The translations under genes and the position numbers were made by a program. A stretch of 64,000 nucleotides of DNA from DATFMH01 sp035267045 (lineage in GTDB: Bacteria; Bacteroidota; Rhodothermia; Balneolales; DATFMH01), in assembly GCA_035267045.1 (NCBI GenBank), contig DATFMH010000063.1:1-64000 (forward strand), in the 5' to 3' direction. Below the pieces are notes generated by a model. It made no database searches. It saw only the letters and a program-made list of their open reading frames with translations, and was not told the origin of the DNA. Shown piece by piece: positions 8,510-16,553 of this stretch. The stretch's first letter is position 1, and the number at the start of each line of letters is the position of its first letter.

Positions 8510-9703
8510 ATGATTTCCAAGCGAGCTGCCTCTCTTGCTCCTTCAGCAACATTAAAAGTATCAGCCCGGGCTAAAGAACTGCAACGAGCCGGTAAACCGG
8601 TGATATCCCTTAGTGCAGGTGAACCGGATTTCAAAACGCCACGTCATATTTGTGATGCGGCCATCAAGGCTATTAATGATGGTTTCCACGGCTATACGAT
8701 GAATACCGGCACCCCGGAACTGCGCGAAGCTATTGCCGCTAAATTGAAGCGGGATAACGGTCTGTCATATAAACCCGGCGATATCATTGTCAGTAACGGC
8801 GCCAAACAATCTATTGGATTTTCCATGCTCGCACTTTTGGACGAAGGAGACGAAGTTATTATTCCTTCACCTTATTGGGTCTCTTATCCGGCGATGGTCG
8901 AACTGGCCCAGGGTAAACCGGTTTTTGTTCGCACCGATTTCGATAATAACTACCGTATGACACCGGATCAGCTCGAAGAAGCTATAACACCAAAGACGAA
9001 AGCTCTTATCCTGTGTTCTCCTTCAAATCCGACAGGTAGTCAATATTCAGAAGATGAACTCAAAGCACTGGCCGAAGTATTGCGCCATCATCCTGATATG
9101 TACATCATATCCGATGAAATATATGAATATATCGTCTTTGATCAGGAACATGTGGGTATTGGTCAGGTCGCCCCTGATTTGTTATCGCGTACACTCATAA
9201 TCAATGGTTTTTCCAAAGGATTTGCCATGACCGGATGGCGTTTAGGCTATATGGCCGGTCCCTCGTATGTTGTTAATGCTGTGGCCAAGATCCAGAGTCA
9301 GGAAACATCCGCTCCTTCATCCATTTCGCAAAAAGCTGGTGAAGCTGCTTATACCAACAACTTGGATGAGGTACATAAAATGCAAAAAGCCTTCAAGGAA
9401 CGAAGAGATTACATCGTTGAGGCTTTGAATAGTATCAATGGGGTCCGTTGTTTCAAACCGGGCGGCGCTTTCTATGCATTTCCGGATATCTCTGCATTTC
9501 TGGGTAAAAAAGATGCCTCCGGTAAAGAAATTAAGACAAGTACCGATTTATGCATGTATCTACTCGATGAATATGAAATTGCCGTCGTACCAGGTGACGC
9601 TTTCGGCGAACCTACCGGAATTCGTATTAGTTATGCTACTTCCATGGATCAATTGGAAGAAGCCATGAGCAGACTAAAAAAGGGATTGGCTGCGTTAAAG
9701 TAG
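8510..9703 (+). CDS. Pyridoxal-phosphate aspartate aminotransferase (class I)
   Basis: A 397-residue fold-type I aminotransferase of subgroup I-beta (Thermus/Bacillus AspC type). Markers: 'VISLSAGEPDFKTP' at 31-44, 'NPTG' at 173-176, 'SDEIYE' at 201-206 (PLP pyridine-nitrogen Asp), the Schiff-base lysine in 'NGFSKGFAMTGWRLGY' (Lys236), and the carboxylate-binding arginine in 'GIRISYA' near the C-terminus. It interconverts aspartate/oxaloacetate with glutamate/2-oxoglutarate; related members also accept aromatic amino acids or prephenate, so substrate range is open. It lies 86 bp after coaD and may have its own promoter. Confidence 0.94.
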   Translation: MISKRAASLAPSATLKVSARAKELQRAGKPVISLSAGEPDFKTPRHICDAAIKAINDGFHGYTMNTGTPELREAIAAKLKRDNGLSYKPGDIIVSNGAKQSIGFSMLALLDEGDEVIIPSPYWVSYPAMVELAQGKPVFVRTDFDNNYRMTPDQLEEAITPKTKALILCSPSNPTGSQYSEDELKALAEVLRHHPDMYIISDEIYEYIVFDQEHVGIGQVAPDLLSRTLIINGFSKGFAMTGWRLGYMAGPSYVVNAVAKIQSQETSAPSSISQKAGEAAYTNNLDEVHKMQKAFKERRDYIVEALNSINGVRCFKPGGAFYAFPDISAFLGKKDASGKEIKTSTDLCMYLLDEYEIAVVPGDAFGEPTGIRISYATSMDQLEEAMSRLKKGLAALK

Positions 9704-9807
9704 CAATGTTTTTTATAGTTAATAAACAGTATTAGCTAAAAATCATTATATTTAGGGCAAAATAGTGAACCTTACACCAATTAATTATTAACATAAGCTT
9801 TAAAGCC

Positions 9808-10017
9808 ATGCCAACGTACGTTTACAAACGGGAAGATGGTTCCACCTTCGAAATGATGCAGGGAATCAATGAAAAACCGTTGAAGACCGATCCCGAAACC
9901 GGGCAAAAAGTAAAACGCGTTATATCAGGCGGCGCCGGTGTTGTGTACAAAGGTGACGGTTTTTATGTGAACGACTATAAGAATAAAACAAACGGCGAAT
10001 CCTCAAAAAAATCCTGA
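9808..10017 (+). CDS. FmdB-like small protein lacking the zinc cysteines
   Basis: A 69-residue protein that follows the FmdB/zinc-ribbon regulatory family almost position by position: 'MPTYVYKREDG', then 'GQKVKRVISGGAGVVYKGDGFYVNDYK'. In typical FmdB proteins two CxxC pairs bind zinc. Here the matching positions are Arg8, Gly11, Asp28 and Thr31, so no zinc ribbon can form. The conserved C-terminal 'GGAGxxxKGxGFYxxDY' is intact, indicating selection on that part. Function of FmdB proteins is unclear (named after an amidase-operon regulator). It stands alone after the aminotransferase gene. The family match is by eye but is strong. Confidence 0.85.
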   Translation: MPTYVYKREDGSTFEMMQGINEKPLKTDPETGQKVKRVISGGAGVVYKGDGFYVNDYKNKTNGESSKKS

Positions 10018-10361
10018 GGTATCCTGCCATTTTATACTGCTTTGACCAGGAGTATGTCAGTCTTAAAAAAAGCTTCGGTGTGTAACCGTTAGCTACACTT
10101 TGGTTGGATACTGAATCCGGTTCAGGATGACGTCTTTGGGTGAATTTTATTTGGACTCGATACTATTATTACAGCTACCAGCCGCTTATTATGGTTATCA
10201 ACCACTAATTACAGACGTCATTCCGGGCCCCGACCCGGAATCTCATACTTTAAGGCTGGAAATGTGAAATTATTTCGTTTTGATTAAAATATTTGTAAAA
10301 CATTTTGGTTGTATCCATTTCATTCCCTTATTTAATTAATTCATAAAGACAATATGAACCT
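10018..10361. other. Intergenic region carrying an inverted-repeat element
   Basis: No gene. It holds two oppositely oriented related arms (10107-10134 and 10214-10249), each carrying GACGTC at the inner end and an 'ATCCGG'-type core. Between and around them are low-information AT-rich bases. See the separate repeat entry. Confidence 0.5.
10107..10249. repeat. Inverted-repeat element with GACGTC inner ends
   Basis: The left arm 10107-10134 (starts GATACTGAATCCGG, ends AGGATGACGTC) resembles the reverse complement of the right arm 10214-10249 (starts GACGTCATTCCGGG, ends ATCTCATACT). Inside the right arm is a perfect hairpin, ATTCCGGG (10220-10227) / CCCGGAAT (10234-10241). This could be a miniature inverted-repeat element or two REP-like units facing each other. 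Similar 'ATTCCGGG...CCCGGAAT' sequences are common intergenic repeats in diverse bacteria. Confidence 0.55.
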
Positions 10362-10736
10362 ATGAGTACTACGAAATCAACAAAAGAACTTGGTGATAAG
10401 GGTGAACGTTTAGCTGTTAACCTATTAGAAAATAAAGGCTATACAATCCTCGAACAAAATTACCGGTTTGATAGAGCTGAAGTTGATATCGTGGCACATA
10501 ATGGCAGGGAAATAATTTTTGTAGAGGTAAAATTACGCTCAAGTACAAAGTATGGGTACCCGGAAGACGCTGTGACCGATCAAAAGAAGCAACAAATTTT
10601 TAAAGCGGCGGAAGCCTGGCTGTATGAACGGAAAATGGATGGCTCGCCAACACGTTTTGATGTTATCGCCATTTTGAGTAAATCTCCGACCGAACATAAA
10701 ATCAGGCATTTTGAAAATGCGTTTACTTACCGGTGA
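10362..10736 (+). CDS. yraN: YraN family (UPF0102) endonuclease-like protein
   Basis: A 124-residue protein matching the UPF0102/YraN family, a small restriction-endonuclease-like fold. The conserved core is visible in order: 'LGDKGERLAVNLLENKGY', then 'NYRFDRAEVDIVAHNGREIIFVEVKLR', giving the E...D...EVK catalytic-type pattern of PD-(D/E)XK nucleases, and 'PEDAVTDQKKQQIFKAAEAWL'. Biological function is not established; a link to DNA processing or Holliday-junction metabolism is often suggested. Length is typical (about 115-130). It is followed after 22 bp by an unrelated small membrane protein gene. Confidence 0.93.
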   Translation: MSTTKSTKELGDKGERLAVNLLENKGYTILEQNYRFDRAEVDIVAHNGREIIFVEVKLRSSTKYGYPEDAVTDQKKQQIFKAAEAWLYERKMDGSPTRFDVIAILSKSPTEHKIRHFENAFTYR

Positions 10737-10758
10737 TTGAACATTATATATAACATGT

Positions 10759-11103
10759 ATGACTGAAAAGTTCAGAAGACAATCGGCGATTATACTGCTT
10801 ATATGCTACGTTCCCGTAGTCTTGATGCTTGGCTTCCTGCACAAGCATGAGCCTATCGCTCCGTCTTCAAACAAGCATCATGTTGTTTATAACACCTTCG
10901 ATACCCATAGCCTGACGCAACCTGTAAGTAATTTTTGCCTGGCTTGTCATTTTGCTTCCGGACATGTCTTCGCCAGCCTTCCTATTCTCGGATTAGCACA
11001 TGATGGACACCAACTCTTGTTGCAAATATCAGTTCATTATTTGTATTCCAGCTTAATTCATCTTCCATCCAAGAGAGCTCCACCCGTATTGACAATCATA
11101 TAA
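10759..11103 (+). CDS. Small His-rich membrane or secreted protein with CLACH motif
   Basis: A 114-residue protein of unrecognised family. A hydrophobic segment at about 9-27 ('AIILLICYVPVVLMLGFLH') may be a signal anchor. The remainder is rich in His and includes 'NFCLACHFASGHVFA' at about 53-67, which has the form CxxCH of a haem c site but also resembles DUF2946-type small proteins found beside outer-membrane receptors. A further hydrophobic stretch follows. It lies 117 bp upstream of a TonB-dependent receptor on the same strand, so a role in metal or haem uptake or sensing is conceivable but unproven. Confidence 0.6.
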   Translation: MTEKFRRQSAIILLICYVPVVLMLGFLHKHEPIAPSSNKHHVVYNTFDTHSLTQPVSNFCLACHFASGHVFASLPILGLAHDGHQLLLQISVHYLYSSLIHLPSKRAPPVLTII

Positions 11104-11161
11104 TCTTCATTAACCGGCTGAATCCCATAGTATAGGGGAGACCACATCAAATATCAGCCAT

Positions 11162-11182
11162 GGTATGGGATAACTCCATACC
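11162..11182 (+). promoter_or_regulatory. Hairpin in the leader of the TonB receptor gene
   Basis: A perfect 7-bp inverted repeat (GGTATGG / CCATACC, 7-base loop) centred about 50 bases before the receptor start. It could be an operator or an RNA leader stem; no known metal-regulator box was recognised. Confidence 0.35.
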
Positions 11183-11220
11183 TGTTAATACAACTATATA
11201 AAAATTAAACGAAAATTACT

Positions 11221-13470
11221 ATGTCAATACGGATTGAACACTCTGTATATAAATTATTTACATCTATTGTATTAATATTATTATTGATACCGATTTCGGA
11301 AGCTGCCGCACAACAGTTCACCGGATATGTTTATGATACTCATCATAATCCAATCCCCGATGCCCAAATTTATATTGCTGCTTTAAACCAGGGTACGGTT
11401 ACCAACAGTAAGGGTTATTTTGAGATTAATGATCTGCCTGAAGGAAACTATCATGTTCAGATTTCATATGTAGGATATAAAAAGGAAATCCGCCAAATAA
11501 ACACAACAAAGCTCAACGGACCCATAACGATAATTTTGAAGGAAAGTACCCTGGAACTACCGGGATTAACCGTTTCCGGTAGTCCACAACCGACCGATAT
11601 TTTATCAAGCTCACAGTCCATTTCTGTTGTAAGTGCCAAAGATTTTAACAAGAATAGCGGTACGACAGCTATGAGTGCTCTTAAAAATGTTGCCGGTGTA
11701 ACCTTGCTTAATACGGGTTCCGGAGTGGACAAACCGGTTATTCACGGACTTTCGTCTGAACGCGTGGTTGTGGCTGTAGATGGTGTGCGGCAGGAAGCAC
11801 AAAACTGGGGTGAACGGCACGGACCTGAAATTGACCCGTTCAGTGTAAAAAAGATGGAAGTAGTTAAAGGTCCGAGCAGTGTTTTATACGGTGCCGGTGC
11901 CTTAGGCGGTGTAGTTAATGTAATCAGCCCGGATCTCCCGGAATCCACAAATCATACCCCGGTAATGGGAGGACAACTTGACTTTGCCGGGTTCACTAAT
12001 AACAACCAGGGAGCCGGTGCTATACAATTACACGGCGCCAAAGGCACGGTTGGATATCGTGCAGAATTCAGCCACAGAAACGCCGGTAATATAGCAACTC
12101 CCAAAGGTACGTTGTTTAATAGTGGTTTAAGAAAATCGAATGGAAGCTTTATGGTCGGAACTTCTCAACATTGGGGTAGGTTATCCCTCGATTACTCGCA
12201 TCTGTTTCAAAAAGTTGAGATACACGAAAATCCTGCCGATGCTCCTCATGGAACACCATATCAACCGCTACACAACGATTTATTACACCTCAAAGCAAAT
12301 ATCCCATTGAAGGGATTGCGATTTGATGTCAATGCCGCTTATCAACATAACGACCGACAGGAATTCTCATCCAGTATGGCAACCGACCCCTCGTTGCATC
12401 TCGTTTTAAATACATCAACCATTAACGTCAAAGTTCACCACACACTTTTTGGTCCTGTTTTCGGAACCTTCGGCGTGTCTTCAATGATTCAAACCAATCG
12501 AACTTTAGCACAGGAAAAATTAATTCCGGGTTATAATGAACAGGATTATGCAGCTTTCTTATTTGAACAGGCTAAATTAGGTCCTTTAAACCTTTCAGCA
12601 GGTGGGCGTCTCGACACACGTAACCTGGATGTATTAAAGACACCTGATCTTGGTGTTTCTCAAGCAAACAGAAAATACAATGCCTTCAGTGGTAGTTTTG
12701 GAGCCGCCTTGCATATCACTTCCAACTTTTCACTCACCGGAAACATCGGAAGAGCCTGGAGAGCACCAACTGTTTTTGAGTTATTTGCCAACGGTGTTCA
12801 CGAAGGGACACTGCGTTATGAAGTCGGTGATCCAAACCTCGTACCCGAACTGGCTACAAATGTAGAAACGTCTCTAAAATTTGTGGCAAGTCACCTTATT
12901 GGGGAATTATCGGTATATAATAATCATATTTCCAAATATATCTTTCCAGAAGAAACGACCAATATCGATCCGCAATCCGGTTATTATATCTATAATATCA
13001 AGCAGGCGAATGCCAGAATTCGGGGCATTGACGCTTCATTAAGCGTAGAAACGACAAGATGGCTGACACTGGATGGGGGTTATAGCATGTTACGTGGCGA
13101 TAACCTGGCTATTCATGCTCCACTTCCATATATGCCCGCGGATCATGGAAGAATTGGATTTCGTCTTACTCATCCTAAAATCGGCCGGCTCACAGATCCT
13201 TATTTCTCTTTACATACAACCATTTATGCCAAACAAAACAGGTTAGCTGTCAATGAACCTGAAACAAATGGATATACACTGGTTGACCTTTCCGCCGGTT
13301 CAGATATCCATGTCGGTAAAACAACTTTAAATGTGGATCTGTCGGTAACGAATTTGTTCAATAAAGCTTATATCGATCATTTAAGCACTTATCGTGAATT
13401 CGCATTAAACCCGGGTCGGAATATCATTATGAAGATTAAAATCCCCTTTGATGTAATTAAAGGTTCATAA
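11221..13470 (+). CDS. TonB-dependent outer membrane receptor
   Basis: The 749-residue protein begins with a signal peptide (hydrophobic core about 13-30, likely cleavage after 'EAAA'). A carboxypeptidase-regulatory-like domain follows at about 32-115 ('FTGYVYDTHHNPIPDAQIYI', 'GYFEINDLPEGNYHVQISYVGYK'), as in Bacteroidota receptors. The plug domain spans about 130-240 with 'VVAVDGVRQEAQNWGERHGPEIDP' and 'VKGPSSVLYGAGALGGVVNV'. The rest is a 22-stranded barrel ending in a hydrophobic terminal strand. 'QNWGERHGPEID' and several His-containing barrel loops are reminiscent of zinc, copper or haem receptors, but substrate is not decidable. An intrinsic terminator follows. Confidence 0.95.
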   Translation: MSIRIEHSVYKLFTSIVLILLLIPISEAAAQQFTGYVYDTHHNPIPDAQIYIAALNQGTVTNSKGYFEINDLPEGNYHVQISYVGYKKEIRQINTTKLNGPITIILKESTLELPGLTVSGSPQPTDILSSSQSISVVSAKDFNKNSGTTAMSALKNVAGVTLLNTGSGVDKPVIHGLSSERVVVAVDGVRQEAQNWGERHGPEIDPFSVKKMEVVKGPSSVLYGAGALGGVVNVISPDLPESTNHTPVMGGQLDFAGFTNNNQGAGAIQLHGAKGTVGYRAEFSHRNAGNIATPKGTLFNSGLRKSNGSFMVGTSQHWGRLSLDYSHLFQKVEIHENPADAPHGTPYQPLHNDLLHLKANIPLKGLRFDVNAAYQHNDRQEFSSSMATDPSLHLVLNTSTINVKVHHTLFGPVFGTFGVSSMIQTNRTLAQEKLIPGYNEQDYAAFLFEQAKLGPLNLSAGGRLDTRNLDVLKTPDLGVSQANRKYNAFSGSFGAALHITSNFSLTGNIGRAWRAPTVFELFANGVHEGTLRYEVGDPNLVPELATNVETSLKFVASHLIGELSVYNNHISKYIFPEETTNIDPQSGYYIYNIKQANARIRGIDASLSVETTRWLTLDGGYSMLRGDNLAIHAPLPYMPADHGRIGFRLTHPKIGRLTDPYFSLHTTIYAKQNRLAVNEPETNGYTLVDLSAGSDIHVGKTTLNVDLSVTNLFNKAYIDHLSTYREFALNPGRNIIMKIKIPFDVIKGS

Positions 13471-13505
13471 ACAGTCGAATATACATTAATTGATTGATCT
13501 TGATT

Positions 13506-13549
13506 AAAACGTGTAGGAACATGCCATGAAATGTCCCTACACGTTTTTT
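13506..13549. terminator. Bidirectional Rho-independent terminator
   Basis: A 17-base arm at 13506-13522 pairs with 13531-13547 (AAAACGTGTAGG... / ...CCTACACGTTTT) with a single mismatch and an 8-base loop, flanked by T-runs on both strands. It sits between the convergent TonB receptor and Wzi-like genes and can serve both. Confidence 0.9.
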
Positions 13550-13570
13550 ACTTTATACGTTTTTTTTAAA

Positions 13571-15343
13571 TCAGAACAAATACTGTATCCCCAATTGAAA
13601 CTGCATATTTACTAAATCATCTTTAGTTGTCCGTGACTGTCCGATATTATACCGGCCATAATTGTAATTTTTATCCCAAACGATTTTACCGTAAAACATA
13701 ACCCGGGATAAATTGTAACGCCCCTCAATTCCGACATTCAGTTTCACCCAGTGATTCCACCAATCCCTGTATGTAACCCCTTGATATTGATTCACATGAT
13801 TAAGATTATATATATAATGAAACAGGTTATTATCAACTTCCCGTTGTATAAACAGCCCGACATTTCCTTTATCAAAATAACCATCTACCCCGAGAAACTG
13901 GCTTTGAGAACCCGGACCAATAGCGGCTCCAAGTATTTGTCCTTTATTCGTATGACCTTCTCGTATGAGTCCATGCGAATAATCATAATTTTGTGGCCGG
14001 ACCAATTCTGTCAAATCGGGTTCCGTTGAATTCAATTCTGCATTCACTTTAAAAAAATCTATCCAGTTCGACATGATCAATTTCTGAACACCTATCGTAT
14101 ATGCCCTCATATGATCCGGTTCCATAAGCAGATCACGTAAATCCCAATTGTGATCTTCCTTATAATATTCCCCGTATATTTCGGCGTGACTTTCAGGAAA
14201 CAACCAGCGAAAATAAACGGAAGCCAACTGGTTCTTTACGTCATTTCCATAATTACCAATCTCCTTCTTCCGGTTTTTTTTCTGAAAGGGTTGAAAAAGA
14301 TCCAGAAAATCAGCGGCGTGTAATCCGTTTTTGGGAATATACTGATGGAATACACGTGTCAAACCAATGTAAAGATGCGGTAGGATGGAAGGTGAAAAAA
14401 CGATATTCATGCCACTCATAAAACGATTTCTCGTATAGTTTCTCAACTTGTACATCAGGTTTGATGATGTTGATTGAATAAAATATTTCGAGTCCTGTGG
14501 CCAGCCCCAGATAAGGTTGAATTCCACCTTCCCGATGTCAAGAGGTATAGATATCGGTTCTCTGCTTTTCAGGAATATGTGTTTCACACCCGGAGCATTG
14601 TTACTCATTACAAGAGCATAACGTACACCCGGCCCCCACCAAAGAGGAGCCGTACTATAACCGGCTTCCAGGCTTTTATAATGAACTCGCAGGGATGTCT
14701 CACCCCAGTCAAACGTCCAGTAAGGCTTTGGTCCGAAACGAAAAGGATTATCAATGATAAACCCGATTCCTTCGGCACCATATTCTACATTACCGTTGGA
14801 ATCCCGGGGGACAAACCGGGGCACTAAGAATTTTCTATTTTGCTGATAGACAATATCCGGGCGGAAAGTCAGTGTTACATATTTTGATGTGACATAAAAT
14901 CCGCCATGAAATTCTGATATAAGTCCACGTCCATACCAGGCGGCACCGTTATTTTCACCATAAGGCAATTTTGTATTATAGGTATTCTTGAAAACAGGGT
15001 CATATACGCCTACTGTAAAAAAAGCAAAGTGATGATTAACATCCCGTAATGGCTCACCCCATATTCCTTTCAGTGATGACTGCCCCATATATTTTTTATA
15101 AGCATATAGATCTAAAGGGCGGTTAGTAAATGAATAAGACATGGAATCACCAGCTAATTGTTGAATACGGAGTTGGTTTTCCCGAAAACCACCAATAGGA
15201 AGTGTCTGCCCCCGAACTACATTTACGTAAACAACACAAAATATTATGGTGAGCAACAAGTGTAAATTGAAATATGATAATCGATTAAAAGTAATATTAA
15301 AACATTTGATAAATGTGATTCGAAGAGGATGACTTGTTTTCAT
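13571..15343 (-). CDS. Capsule assembly Wzi family outer membrane protein
   Basis: A 590-residue protein with a long positively charged N-region and a signal sequence (core about 28-42, cleavage probably near 'VRGQ'), then a beta-barrel rich in aromatic residues. The segment 'WWGPGVRYALVMSNNAPGVKHIFLKSREP' around residues 235-265 is the hallmark of the Wzi-like family, together with 'NLIWGWPQDSKYF'. Wzi in Enterobacteria is an outer-membrane lectin that anchors group 1 capsule; in Bacteroidota the family is common and its precise role less clear. No other capsule gene is adjacent. It converges with the TonB receptor gene and shares the terminator. Confidence 0.85.
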   Translation of the reverse strand: MKTSHPLRITFIKCFNITFNRLSYFNLHLLLTIIFCVVYVNVVRGQTLPIGGFRENQLRIQQLAGDSMSYSFTNRPLDLYAYKKYMGQSSLKGIWGEPLRDVNHHFAFFTVGVYDPVFKNTYNTKLPYGENNGAAWYGRGLISEFHGGFYVTSKYVTLTFRPDIVYQQNRKFLVPRFVPRDSNGNVEYGAEGIGFIIDNPFRFGPKPYWTFDWGETSLRVHYKSLEAGYSTAPLWWGPGVRYALVMSNNAPGVKHIFLKSREPISIPLDIGKVEFNLIWGWPQDSKYFIQSTSSNLMYKLRNYTRNRFMSGMNIVFSPSILPHLYIGLTRVFHQYIPKNGLHAADFLDLFQPFQKKNRKKEIGNYGNDVKNQLASVYFRWLFPESHAEIYGEYYKEDHNWDLRDLLMEPDHMRAYTIGVQKLIMSNWIDFFKVNAELNSTEPDLTELVRPQNYDYSHGLIREGHTNKGQILGAAIGPGSQSQFLGVDGYFDKGNVGLFIQREVDNNLFHYIYNLNHVNQYQGVTYRDWWNHWVKLNVGIEGRYNLSRVMFYGKIVWDKNYNYGRYNIGQSRTTKDDLVNMQFQLGIQYLF

Positions 15344-16086
15344 AGATGATAACTGTTTATTGAAATGATTTACTTTCCCTCATACCGGATTCCTTTATCT
15401 TTTTATAGAATGGTTTTGAAAAATGGGAAGTCCGGATATTTTTTCAGCTTAAATAGTTTTTCCAGTGCCTGTCATGGCTATGGATAATTATAACCGTAGC
15501 TGATGAAACGGTTTATCTGTATTCAAAGAACACAAAATTTTTAGTGGTATGAGCCAAAGTCCACCCATCCTGATTGGTAAGTATTTACTTCATAATCAGA
15601 CGAAAACAGATAATAGTCCGGAGTTTAATAGAATAAGTTGACTTTAGGTGGCTGCTTGAACCAATGCAATGCGGGCTAATTTATTAATTAGCCACCTATA
15701 TGCTCTTTTTAAGTGGTGAAAGGCCTTTAACAGTGGTAAATGGTTGGTATTCAAAATATATAAGACCCTTACTCTTTTGAAATCCCCTGATTCCCAATCA
15801 TTATATTCATTTTTTAAACGTTCTAACAACTATACATCACAACAATCCCGGTTCAACGTTTGAATTGGTTATAATATTTACAGGATACTCAGCGATAACA
15901 TTATGTTATTTATCATATAGAATTCATAAATCATCTACCAATTCATCATTCAGATCATCAATAACTTAGGTTCAAAAATCAAATATGCATTTATTCTTCT
16001 CTAACAATTGTTTCTGTTCAACAAATAATGGATATTATAGCAGATATTATCGTAATAAAATTGTCAGTATCTATTTGCTTTAAGGC
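15344..16086. other. Long intergenic region with nested inverted repeats
   Basis: A 743-base gap, mostly AT-rich. The only open frame of note, minus strand 15644-15829, encodes 61 residues ending 'LINKLARIALVQAAT'. It faintly recalls the end of a transposase but has no supporting motif, so I do not call it a gene. At its 3' end, TAGGTGGCT (15645-15653) pairs with AGCCACCTA (15690-15698), and inside this an alternative hairpin GGCTAAT (15674-15680) / ATTAGCC (15687-15693) uses the same AGCC bases. Another stem lies at about 15478-15502 (GCTATGG / CCGTAGC). No terminator or known riboswitch was recognised. Confidence 0.45.
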
Positions 16087-16392
16087 ATGAATTTACAAAA
16101 CTTCAATCCACTCAGGTGGAGAAAATCTTTTCTGCTTTTTTTACTTCTGGCATTCTTAGTTGTATGGTTTGGGTTTCTGGATACCTATAGTGTATGGACC
16201 CGCTACCAATTAAGCCGGGAAAAGGAGCATCTAATAGAGAAAACCGAGATGTTGAAGCAAAGAACGGATACACTCAATAAAAAAATCCACGAATTAAAAA
16301 ATGACCCGAAGTTGATAGAGAAAATTGCACGGGAAAAGTATGGTATGCAAAAAAAGGGTGAAACTGTTTACAGAGTTGAGATAAAAAAATAA
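16087..16392 (+). CDS. FtsB/DivIC-like septum formation initiator
   Basis: A 101-residue bitopic protein with a cytoplasmic N-terminus ('NPLRWRKS'), one membrane helix (about residues 14-32) and a periplasmic coiled coil at about 38-78. The family-specific ending 'NDPKLIEKIAREKYGMQKKGETVYRV' closes it. This arrangement is that of FtsB/DivIC (DivIC/FtsL-like superfamily), which joins FtsL and FtsQ in the divisome and activates septal peptidoglycan synthesis. Length is normal. It precedes a sugar kinase gene by about 160 bp, so shared transcription is uncertain. Confidence 0.9.
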   Translation: MNLQNFNPLRWRKSFLLFLLLAFLVVWFGFLDTYSVWTRYQLSREKEHLIEKTEMLKQRTDTLNKKIHELKNDPKLIEKIAREKYGMQKKGETVYRVEIKK

Positions 16393-16553
16393 CCATATTT
16401 GGAACTCTCATACATCCAAACAGTATAAATCGTAACATTTTTTAGTTTATTCTTTTAATAATCCAAATTTGTAATCACCACATCTGTTCAATTTTTACTA
16501 AATTCCCAAAGTTTATTAAAAGAGAGTTTTTTTAACCCTAAAAAATCATATAT

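Noticed and set aside
15644..15829. 61-codon minus-strand open frame with a faint resemblance to a transposase C-terminus
   Set aside because: The likeness is only a short Lys/Arg/Leu-rich helix; there are no catalytic residues, no terminal repeats and no second copy.
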